Of a stretch of 64,000 nt of DNA, positions 55,990 to 64,000 are shown one piece after another (the first letter of the stretch is position 1; every line of letters starts with the position of its first letter). The notes under the pieces were generated by a model that was not told the origin of the DNA, ran no database searches, and saw only the letters and a program-made list of their open reading frames with translations. A program made the translations under genes and the position numbers. Source of the stretch: Odontocerum albicorne (lineage: Eukaryota; Arthropoda; Insecta; Trichoptera; Odontoceridae); NCBI GenBank assembly GCA_949825065.1, contig OX463856.1, forward strand, positions 17,728,632 to 17,792,631, given 5' to 3'.

Positions 55990-56215
55990 GTCTATTGCGG
56001 TAAGCAGAGAGAGCATATTCCCGTTTTTTTTCTATCCTGGCACATATTCTTTCTTCGTAGCCGAACATTCTCAATGCTGCTTTTTCCATCCTTACCACTT
56101 AATTTTTATCAAATCCATTTTCTTTGCTTGTGTCCTTATTTATTATTCTGCACTGTTTTTCCATACATTCATCACTTTTACAAGACATTCATGGGAAGCG
56201 AACTTTGCTTTTCTT
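55990..56215 (-). pseudogene. Possible LINE-B fragment
   Basis: GCGGTAAGCAGAGAGAGCAT at the left matches the LINE-B 3' region, and CCATACATTCATCACTTTTA loosely follows. The rest is too diverged. The 78-codon plus frame here is probably antisense noise. Confidence 0.3.
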
Positions 56216-56323
56216 GGTAGGTAAACAAATTATATAGCCCACAATTTAATCTTTTGCTTGCTACTACTACTATTTTTGCAAAATCGAATATTTTAACATC
56301 AATGACATATGTAAAAAAATATT

Positions 56324-56484
56324 ATTAATGAATGATACTCGTACCACATCATTAGAGGCCTTGCCTAGAGCAATGTGATTAATGAATGATACACGTACCA
56401 CATCATTAGAGGCCTTGCCTAGAGCAATGTGATTAATGAATGATACTCGTACCACGTCATTAGAGGCCTTGCCTAGAGCAGTGA
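56324..56484. repeat. 54-bp tandem array, three copies
   Basis: ATTAATGAATGATACTCGTA starts at 56324, 56378 and 56432. Unit 2 has ACACGTA in place of ACTCGTA. The 54-bp period keeps a minus frame open with an 18-residue repeat, which is not taken as a gene. Confidence 0.95.
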
Positions 56485-56704
56485 TTGGTGATTCTCTACA
56501 TCCACAAAATGATGGGTTTTTACCCTGTTATATATGTTATGTATATACCAGCGCTATACAATTCACCTTTTTATTTAAACTATTTAAATTGTGAATGTTG
56601 TATTGTAAATAATAAATAAATAAAATCAATTAAAAACATCAATTATGAAAGATCAATAAATAAAATCATCAATAATTTAAAATTAGAAACCCCAGTCCCA
56701 AATA

Positions 56705-56862
56705 TGCGAGTTCCGTGACCTTTTTGGATAGGTTCTTCTACTCGAGATATTTGGATTCGAATCCTGATGACACCTAAAATAATGCTTTTTATACTTAAGA
56801 TATAACAAACAAGTTTATGTTTAGTTGGGAGGAATTTCTTCATGGCAATAAGCTTGGCAGGC
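56705..56862 (+). repeat. SINE1 copy
   Basis: Head TTCCGTGACCTTTTTGGATA, B box ATTTGGATTCGAATCCTGAT, shortened body, tail TAGTTGGGAGGAATTTCTTC and ATGGCAATAAGCTTGGCAGG. The middle is deleted. Confidence 0.7.
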
Positions 56863-56863
56863 A

Positions 56864-56940
56864 TTCTATCAAAGCGTTATACATATAATCATTGACACTA
56901 CAGTGAATTCTATCAAAGCGTTATACATATAATCATTTAC
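56864..56940. repeat. Short direct duplication
   Basis: ATTCTATCAAAGCGTTATAC plus ATATAATCATT occurs twice, about 45 bp apart, directly after the SINE1 tail. It may be part of the insertion history of that SINE. Confidence 0.7.
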
Positions 56941-57849
56941 AATATATAACGCACTTCAAAGAGAATTATATTACCCTTCAGTGACGTAGCGTGTTTCCTC
57001 GTTTTCTTAATTACCCATCTCAATATCCCTTCACATCTCTTAACCGCAATGAAATTGTTATGATAGCTTCATGTAAATCGTCAAATAATTTCCGTCTTCT
57101 TATCTTACCATTCTTTACATTATAATTTTATGCTTTTTGCATAAAACTCGAATGTTTTTTTCTGATTGGTTGGTAGAGATTACACTTTCGCAATAAATAC
57201 GCTAAATTGAACAACAAAGTGTTTAAATATTTAGTACTAAATACGCCTTGAATATTTTATCACAATTTACTTAGTTATTCCATTAATTTATTTATTCACC
57301 ATTCCCGGAAACACGAATTTCGACAGCAAAAAATACATTTACAAAAAATACAAATAGTTTTTTTATTGAATTTGTAAACAAGTAAAAAATTCATTTCTTT
57401 ATTTAGACTTGATTGATTTGGGTTCAGTACTTTTTCTTCAACTCTAAAAAACATCAAATTCTTTCCATTTCACCGTCCAATCTAAATGAACTCTCGGAGG
57501 CAAATAAAGACTAAGGTTTTAGCCAAAATGGAACATAAATTGCCTCCAGAAGGTCTGAGAGAACAGCCTTGAGTGCTCGCAAAAGATACGAATGAGATAT
57601 TTTTCATCAAAACGTAATTAATTAGGGGAATTAAACTAAGGCTATGCATCATTAGACGGTGTGGTCCCATTTTATTGATAAAAATACTGTTATTTTACCC
57701 CAAATATTTCATATTAATTGTTGTATAAGGACCTCAAAATAATTTTTGGGCGAAGAAAAATTCCCGAAACCGGTCTTAAATAAGAATATTTCTTGTACAA
57801 TAAAAACTTGTTTGTTAATAAATATGTTGAGTAACAATCACGTAATTTA

Positions 57850-58215
57850 GTTTCGGGTTGGGTAGAAAGGACAGAGCGCCAGACTTTCCAATCTCCTTTG
57901 CCTCTTCTACATTTCATACAATTCATACGGTTTCCTTCGTTCAAAATATCATACACTTGATCTAGCCTTGTTTTCCTTGGTCTTCTTCTATCACGCCTTC
58001 CACTCACATTTGCACTGCGAGTATATATATCACTCAATATATCAACCATAAGCTCATATTCATCCCTTATCACTTACTTCCGTTTTTTATCATAAATTGT
58101 CCCCTCGCGTAGTCTTCTTAGTGCGCACATTTCTACAGTATTCATCTCATTTCTGTTTTTATGCCTGTCAACGATCATACTTATACGTACTCGTATATTG
58201 AATTAGGCTTTGTAT
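57850..58215 (-). pseudogene. LINE-B C-terminal fragment
   Basis: Among the best-preserved coding tails: minus strand SANVSGRRDRRRPRKTRLDQ, VYDILNEGNRMNCMKCRRGK, GDWKVWRSVLSTQPETKLRD. The basic GRR.RRRPRK block, the 'DILNEGN' helix and the 'WRS.LS..P' end define LINE-B here. Upstream (58100-58160) 'INTVEMCALR' is readable. TACTCGTA at 58188 interrupts the flank. Confidence 0.75.
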
Positions 58216-58219
58216 ATTC

Positions 58220-59020
58220 GACTTCCTCTCTATCGTTCTTTTCGTCTTCTGAGGTTGGTGATTACGATGAATTTCTTAACCTATAAAGCAAGACCTCTGA
58301 AAAAAGTTTTGGTACCACAATGAAACTCTTCCGTTAAGTATTTCAAACAGAAGATGCATTTTTCCCCACACTTCTCCTGCCCTAAATATTATCTTGTAGT
58401 ATCAGTTAAAGGTTTTCATATTTTCATTTGCGCAATATATGTCCTAAAGATTTAATTTTCCTTTTGATGGTGAATAATACTCTCTATCTATATTAATCAC
58501 GATAAATCAAGGAAATCCCAAATACTGTACTGTGGAGAGTTATGAATATAAATTTATTATTTTTTTTATAGTTAAGGCCTTAGCACTGTAGAGGCTTAAA
58601 AACATTGTAATTTGTCTAGTCAAACACTTTTATTAAAACGTTTCTCATATTTAAAAACATTTTTTTAAATATTTGTTGATAAGTTTCAAATTAATTTATA
58701 AAATGAAAATTGAAATATTCCTTACATTTTGTCTTACGTTTCAGATACTTAAAATATTTTCGAAGCAGTATTTCTCAGGTGACGTGAACTTATGAAGACT
58801 TTCAACTTTTTTTGTTTTTAAAAATAAATTAATTTCGGAGGAAACTCACAAAACTGGTGTATTTTCCGATAAAAATATAAGATAATAATATTATGAATCT
58901 TTAGGATTAAAATAAAATGGTAAATGAATATATTTTGGTAGATCTCCCTCCGATCTTTTCACATTTTTTTAAGTCTTGTAATTTATGGCAAATCTCTAAA
59001 ACTTAATTGGGTTGATGTCA
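58220..59020. other. No gene recognised
   Basis: The first 100 bp may extend the LINE-B fragment. The remainder is AT-rich with nothing recognisable. Confidence 0.25.
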
Positions 59021-59021
59021 A

Positions 59022-59183
59022 ACTTCTTGTCGTTTAAATGTTCCTTATTTGAAATTGAAGTTTTTCTTGTCGTTTAAATGTTCCTTATTTGAAATTGAAG
59101 TTTTTCTTGTCGTTTAAATGTTCCTTATTTGAAATTGAAGTTTTTCTTGTCGTTTAAATGTTCTTTATTTGAAATTGAAGTTT
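59022..59183. repeat. 40-bp tandem array, four copies
   Basis: TTCTTGTCGTTTAAATGTTC plus CTTATTTGAAATTGAAG, repeated four times at a 40-bp period with almost no differences (one TTCTTT for TTCCTT in the last unit). Confidence 0.95.
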
Positions 59184-59189
59184 TTTGTT

Positions 59190-60110
59190 TTACAAAATAT
59201 TATTTTTGGCATTGCTGAACAGGGACACTCTGCATCCGATTTGGTCAGTTTCTTTTTGTAGCCCTAGCCTTAAAATTGACAATGGCCGAGCGCAAATTCA
59301 TAACTGAAATGACACTTTAAATTAATAAAAAGGATGTTTAAATAACTAAAAATATCTGTGAAATGTGTTATGACGATGTGGTAAAAACTCAAACACGTCT
59401 TTTTTGGTTCAACACGTTTCGTTCTCAGAATTTATCAGAAGTCACAATGTCTCAAATGTCGTATTTCGATCTTAAACCTGATTCTTTATGATATTGAGAA
59501 AGAAAGAAATATTTAAAGTCAATGGAGAAATCGTAGGGTTGTATAAAAAAGTAAATAAATGTCGAAGAGGTGAAAATATGTGTCACGATAGAAAAACGTG
59601 ATGGTGTGTGTATAATTAACAAAACGGTAATTACTTTAACAACCTTAATTTTGTTAGTAAATATTTTTTCATTCATTCTTACTCGTGTCTGAGCTTTCAC
59701 AAAATGTCTTAAATCTGTCTACCCATTACTTAATATTTCAAACAATATTGATATTGATTACACGCGGAACGCGGAGGATGAGACTGATGAAGACGAAGTT
59801 TTTATCTCAGCTTGGTTTTAATTTTATTGTGTTTTCCTTTGTTGTTTGTTAGTGCTTTATTGGCTGGTTTATTTTGAATTCCTCTTGTTTTTATTTCTGA
59901 GAAATCTCACTGTATTTTTTTTAAAATTAATCGTAATCTGGACCGGAATTGTATGAATATTTAAAAACAAAAATATTGATGTAAAGATGCCTCAAAAGAG
60001 AAGCGTAATTGCATTATTTGTTGGATCACATAGCATCTGTTGTTATTTACAATACCATAATCCACATAATCATATTTTTTATTCAGGTTTGATGGTATCG
60101 TGTATTTTAA
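59190..60110. other. No gene recognised
   Basis: AT-rich. The 82-codon minus frame at 59452-59700 has no recognisable motif. Confidence 0.25.
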
Positions 60111-60114
60111 AGAA

Positions 60115-60600
60115 ATAGTATTGCTTTTTGTTTTTTTTTTAACTCGTAACGATTAACCCATGCAATGCAGTGTCAGAGTGTTTTTTCATAAAGTTTCTGA
60201 AGTAGTATATCATCAAAATGATATGTTATATAACGGCGCTTGTATATAAAATATTCACGGGGTTAACTTTTGACTGCTCCTATAAACACTGTTATATCGA
60301 TTTCTCAAATAAAAGACTGGATTAAATGTATAAATAGAGAACTTACTGGGTGATTTAAAATTATTTTTGTTAGTTTTTTTTAATTTTAATTCTAAACGAT
60401 TTACCTATGCAATGCAGGGTGTCAAAGTATTTTTCATAAGGTTTCTGAAGTAGTATAAAAATGATGTGTTAAAAAACGGCGCGTGTGTATAAAATATTCA
60501 CGGGGTTATCTACTTACTGCTCCTATAAACACATTTAAATCAATTACTCAAATAAAAGACTGGGTTTAATATATAAATATAGAATTAACTCAGTGATTTA
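60115..60600. repeat. About 240-bp tandem duplication upstream of a LINE-B RT
   Basis: Two units (about 60115-60360 and 60361-60600) share CCATGCAATGCAG / CTATGCAATGCAG, AGTTTCTGAAGTAGTATA / GGTTTCTGAAGTAGTATA, AAAATATTCACGGGGTTA, CTGCTCCTATAAACAC and AATAAAAGACTGG. The second ends directly at the RT-coding segment. Confidence 0.85.
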
Positions 60601-60602
60601 TA

Positions 60603-61265
60603 ACTACTAACGGCGTAAAACAAGGATATGTGATGTCACCTTGGTTGTTTAATATATATATAGACTCAAATTAGCGTGATTTAAAAGATGACGGGAGTGG
60701 TGGAAGAATGAATGAAACGTATATATGTGGACTTCCGTATGCTGATGATTTCATTGTACTTACTGAAAATGAAGGTATTTTAAGCGATACGATAAGTAAG
60801 TTGTATAAAAGATGCCTAGTTCAAGGTTTGAGAATGAATGTAACGAAATCAAAGATTATCGTCGTAAAAAGAGGTTTGGTATAAATGTTCGATGTATGGA
60901 TTCATTCAAAGAAACTGAAGCAGATTGTTGAGTTGTATTATCTTAGTGTTGTCGGTGTGTTAACGTGTGATGGACGAGCTGAAAGAAACTTTGAAAGAAA
61001 AATAGCAACAGAGATCAAAGTAAAGGAATCACCTTTTGTTATCTAAATAACTGCGCTATATCAAAAATAGCAAAATTGACTACACATAATAGTGTGTTAG
61101 TGTCTACGTTGAGGTATGGAAGTGAAATTTTAACTTGGCAGAAGAAGGATAAAAGTAAAATTAATGCTGTAGAGATGCATGCACTAAAAAAAGATAACGG
61201 GATATGTATGAAAGGAGGTAAAAAGAAGACATCAGAAATGAATGCATGAATAAAATACTCGTAGA
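60603..61265 (+). pseudogene. LINE-B reverse transcriptase domain, most complete copy
   Basis: On the plus strand, in order: TNGVKQGYVMSPWLFNIYID (RT block 4), CGLPYADDFIVLTENEGILS (catalytic YADD), KRCLVQGLRMNVTKSKIIVV (block 6), YLSVVGVLTCDGRAERNFER (block 7, 'YLG'), then LRYGSEILTWQKKDKSKINA and VEMHALKK (thumb, 'YGSETWTW..KDE.KINAVEMRALRR'). The catalytic motif is intact but stops and frameshifts make the element dead. It lacks the endonuclease domain and the RT fingers. TACTCGTA at 61256 lies just after the last recognisable block. Confidence 0.85.
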
Positions 61266-61302
61266 TGTTTTAAGTGAGGGAAAAAAAGAAGCTTTAAAAA
61301 AA

Positions 61303-61375
61303 GGATCCATTAAAAACATATTTCTAGTTGTTTGGAAGAGATTGCTACATGACAATAAGCTCTCCAGGTAAAAAA
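61303..61375 (+). repeat. SINE1 tail fragment
   Basis: CATTAAAAACATATTTCTAG, TTGTTTGGAAGAGATTGCTA and CATGACAATAAGCTCTCCAG match the tail. No head. Confidence 0.55.
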
Positions 61376-61397
61376 AGCGTCAATGCTTATTTTTTTT

Positions 61398-61545
61398 TTA
61401 ATTCAAAGGAACATTATACAGCGAAATTAATAAACTCCCTAGAGAATAAAATCTCCTTAAGGTTGCTCTAACTCGGGGGCTGAACCCACTAATACTAAAC
61501 AAATCACTTCTGACTGCTACAACAGCGTCCGAACGAATAATGTAC
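61398..61545 (-). repeat. Repeat F copy 2
   Basis: Partner of 43590-43750. Best-conserved strings (plus strand): ATTCAAAGGA, ATTATACAGCG / TTTATACAGCG, ACTCGGGGGCTGAACCCACT / ACTCGGGACTCAATCCCACT, TAAACAAATCA and TGCTACAACAGCG / AGCTATAGCAGCG. Confidence 0.5.
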
Positions 61546-62044
61546 CCCGCACCATCGAATGCATCCTATGTTAAGTATGCGTCTCCAGCACCACATCTCG
61601 AATACATACACATTTTGTTAAATTTTGCCACCATTGTCCAGGTCTATGCTCCATATAAAAAATGGAGGTACTCGGGGAAGGAATTTAGCTTTTCGGCTGC
61701 TTTTGAAATATTTCGATCCTAACGTTTTTCTTCTCCGAATTTCAGGTTCGTAATCTCCATCATCTGTTTCGATATGTTTTCTTTAATTTGAGTTTTAATA
61801 GTACTAAACTTTATCTTATTGAAATAAAATATAATTTTTATTTGAAATTTATACGAAGAAACTAAAAAGTTAATCTCATAAGAAAAATTACACTTTTTCG
61901 GTTTTATGCTTCTTGTTTTATCTTAAGAATGTTTGTACAGACGGTTTGTCTAAACGACACGTTATTAATGCGAGTGAGTGTTTCCTGCCCTTTTCCGACT
62001 TGTAGATTCTGACGACTTGTTAGGTCGACGAACAATTAAATGAA

Positions 62045-62225
62045 AAAAATGTGAGATCAGCTGGCGCCAACATTAAAATTAGCTCATGGTTGAAATCTCC
62101 ACCTTGTGATTGGTCCAAACGTGCTTCTCCAAGAATTTGACCTATCCCAAAGAATTCGGTGTACCCTAATTCATCTTAGTTATGGTCACGGTTGCAGTGC
62201 ACATGCCTTGCATAGGTGGAATTCA
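62045..62225. repeat. Repeat E copy 2
   Basis: GC-richer than its surroundings. The right 75 bp match 53085-53165. It lies immediately 3' of the LINE-D coding fragment (in the LINE's own orientation), so it may be LINE-D 3' UTR or a pre-existing insertion site. Confidence 0.45.
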
Positions 62226-62234
62226 TTCTTCTTC

Positions 62235-62510
62235 TTCCTGGCACTGTCCCAACTCATTGCCTAGGTAGGCTGTTGGGGTCAGCTTTTCTCGTTCTCAAGC
62301 TATATATCCTTCGGTTCTGGGTGTCGCTTTCATCTAGGCCGTTTCTCTGCAGGATTTTGGAGCATTGAGTCATCCAGGAGTTATTTGGTCTTCCTCTGGA
62401 CGGCTGTCGAGGAAGATCCACAGACATTGCCTGATTTACAGTATGGTCTGATGGTCTCCGTCTTATGTGCCCGTACCATCTCAGCTGTCGCTCTTCAGTG
62501 GAATTCATTG
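62235..62510 (-). pseudogene. LINE-D C-terminal fragment, open frame
   Basis: The minus strand is open for 84 codons: MNSTEERQLRWYGHIRRRPS, DHTVNQAMSVDLPRQPSRGR, PNNSWMTQCSKILQRNGLDE, and ...RTRKADPNSLPRQ then stop. 'LRWYGHI.R' followed by 'GRP..SW' is the tail after the RT of several arthropod non-LTR elements. It is the longer of two copies. After the stop comes a short AAG-rich run (AGAAGAAGAAGAATG), a possible 3' terminus. No RT core is present. Confidence 0.7.
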
Positions 62511-63087
62511 ATTCTCGATATACTTATGTAGACTGGTTCAGACTGTTGCAACACATCATGGATGATTGTACAAACGATCGATTCTTAGAGATGATCCATC
62601 GGAGTAATTCTGAAGCAGTAGTGTGGATAAGAAACTGGAACATCCTACAGTGAAAAAGAATCCACACAATAAATGAGAAATTCGTATGAATATTTCTCCT
62701 TCTATCCTATCCACATCTTATGTCTGAGGATGGTAAATTTAAATGGGTAACAGTCATTTTTTGACAAACTACCGCTTGAACCATCATATAAGTATTGTCT
62801 GAGGACTCAATGACAAGACCATTTATGAGATCTTTACATCTGGTAGTCATTCCTATTATTAACCACCCTCACCACTAACAGGTTCTCCAACCTGTCAGAT
62901 TATATTCTTACAAAATATCATTAAAATATAAGTATATAAATAAATTAGTATTTCATGAATCAGGACTTATTGTTTAGTTCTTTTGTACTTTAAAAGGATG
63001 CATAACACACCTTTTTTTTTAAATAAAAACTAGAAAATAAGACATAACATACTATAATTGTAAAAATATTTAATTATTGCAACGAAA

Positions 63088-63245
63088 TGTTCCGTGACCT
63101 AGGTTATAAGACGATTCTCGTTGAAACCTAGATTTTTTAAACCGAATATAAATCTGTTTTCACTTAATGTCTCTTTAACACTTTTCTGGTTAGTTGAAAG
63201 TATTTCCACATGGCATTATGCCTGCCTGATTATACTGTTAACAAC
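63088..63245 (+). repeat. SINE1 copy, head partly deleted
   Basis: TTCCGTGACCTAGGTTATAA joins directly to ACGATTCTCGTTGAAACCTA. The body (AATCTGTTTTCACTTAATGT, CTCTTTAACACTTTTCTGGT) and the tail (TTCCACATGGCATTATGCCT) follow. Confidence 0.75.
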
Positions 63246-63564
63246 ATAGGTATAAAACACTATACAATACAGTACACTATGCAACACTTAACAAACATAG
63301 CAACATTTATTTAAAAAATAAACTTTAACAACTGAAAAAACCATAATTCAGGACACATAATGCGCATAAATTCAACAACATTTAGTGTAAAACTGAAAGA
63401 AAATAAATCTTATACAGAACCAACGAAAATGCGAAATTTATTCGATTTCAAAAGAAATAAATACTAATAAAGCAAAAAAAATAGACCGACCAGTCTCCCA
63501 GTCCAGGCCAAGAAAGATTGAGAAAATGCTGGAGAAGGGCTTTTCTTAACTCAAAAACAACTAC

Positions 63565-63985
63565 ATTAAAAATATCCACCAAACCAGACATACTCGTAGT
63601 GTTGCATTCCCAAGATCAACGTTAAAAATATCCCCCAAACCAGACATAGTGTTGCATTCCCAAGATCAACGTTAAAAATATCCACCAAACCAGACATAGT
63701 GTTGCATTCCCAAGATCAACGTTAAAAATATCCACCAAACCAGACATAGTGTTGTATTCCCAAGATCAACGTTAAAAATATCCACCGAACCAGACATAGT
63801 GTTGCATTCCCAAGATCAACGTTAAAAATATCCCCCAAACCAGACATAGTGTTGTATTCCCAAGATCAACGTTAAAAATATCCACCAAACCAGACATAGT
63901 GTTGCATTCCCAAGATCAACGTTAAAAATATCCACCTAACCAGACATAGTGTTGTATTCCCAAGATCAACGTTAAAAAAATACTA
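63565..63985. repeat. 50-bp tandem array, about eight copies
   Basis: GTTAAAAATATCCACCAAAC units start every 50 bp from 63621 to 63971. Differences are few (CCCCC for CACCA, GTATT for GCATT). The first unit (63565) is 6 bp longer: it reads ACATACTCGTAGTG where all others read ACATAGTG. Confidence 0.95.
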
Positions 63986-64000
63986 TTTAAACACTTATTA

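Noticed and set aside
56270..56455. 61-codon minus frame with an 18-residue repeat
   Set aside because: By-product of the 54-bp tandem array.
57140..57190. SINE1 tail
   Set aside because: TTTCTGATTGGTTGGTAGAG resembles the tail but the following GGCAATAAGCC is missing.

Overview
This window looks like AT-rich, repeat-dominated nuclear DNA from an arthropod. There is no operon structure, no long open reading frame (the longest is about 120 codons), no rRNA and no convincing tRNA gene. Decayed non-LTR retrotransposons, tRNA-derived SINEs and Tc1/mariner-type transposons of arthropod style occur throughout. A parasitic copepod such as a sea louse is a guess from general sequence style, not something the window proves.

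The backbone is transposon debris. The commonest element, named LINE-B here, is a non-LTR reverse transcriptase whose C-terminal part is present in at least fifteen fragments on both strands (near 0.1, 8.2-9.4, 15.5, 16.4, 20.9-21.9, 24.9, 27.5-28.1, 30.1, 35.4-36.5, 50.6, 51.1-51.8, 57.9 and 60.6-61.3 kb). Other LINEs are RTE-like (7.4-7.7, 29.1-29.5 kb), jockey/CR1-like LINE-J (25.0-25.5, 31.8-32.2, 50.3, 54.0-54.4 kb) and LINE-D (17.9, 62.4 kb). A roughly 200-bp tRNA-derived SINE (SINE1) is scattered in about 25 copies, and its 3' tail matches the 3' end of LINE-J, which suggests LINE-J was its replication partner. Two smaller tRNA-headed families are SINE2 (8.5, 40.2 kb) and SINE3 (34.4 kb). 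DNA transposons include mariner 3' ends at 33.8 and 53.2 kb, a DDE transposase remnant at 3.9-4.3 kb, a palindromic double-ended mariner derivative at 54.4-55.1 kb, and a piggyBac-like non-autonomous element flanked by TTAA at 11.6-12.2 kb. Two LTR- or promoter-like GC-rich islands lie at 19.0-19.7 and 23.9-24.4 kb.

Tandem arrays are frequent: units of 26 bp (10.8-11.3 kb), 88/70 bp (14.6-15.1), about 29 bp (16.1-16.4), 27 bp (33.3), 105 bp x 6 (36.85-37.48), about 180 bp (41.8-42.3), about 30 bp (44.5-44.9), about 105 bp (47.9-48.3), 73 bp x 3 (48.7-48.9), 54 bp x 3 (56.3), 40 bp x 4 (59.0-59.2), about 240 bp x 2 (60.1-60.6) and 50 bp x 8 (63.6-64.0).

Host coding sequence is scarce. The best candidates are a phase-0 terminal exon on the minus strand at 45652-45774, a possible C-terminal exon with poly(A) signals on the minus strand at 41110-41320, and a CpG-rich possible first exon at 42840-43090 on the same strand. 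Three dispersed plus-strand copies (3.7-4.7, 11.5-12.5, 18.6-18.9 kb) resemble the 45.65-kb exon and look like retrocopies or old duplicates of it. The most interesting signal is an over-represented octamer, TACTCGTA/TACGAGTA. At three places where related copies can be compared it looks like a 6-bp insertion at a TA, as expected of an excision footprint left by a mariner whose ends begin CGAGG.
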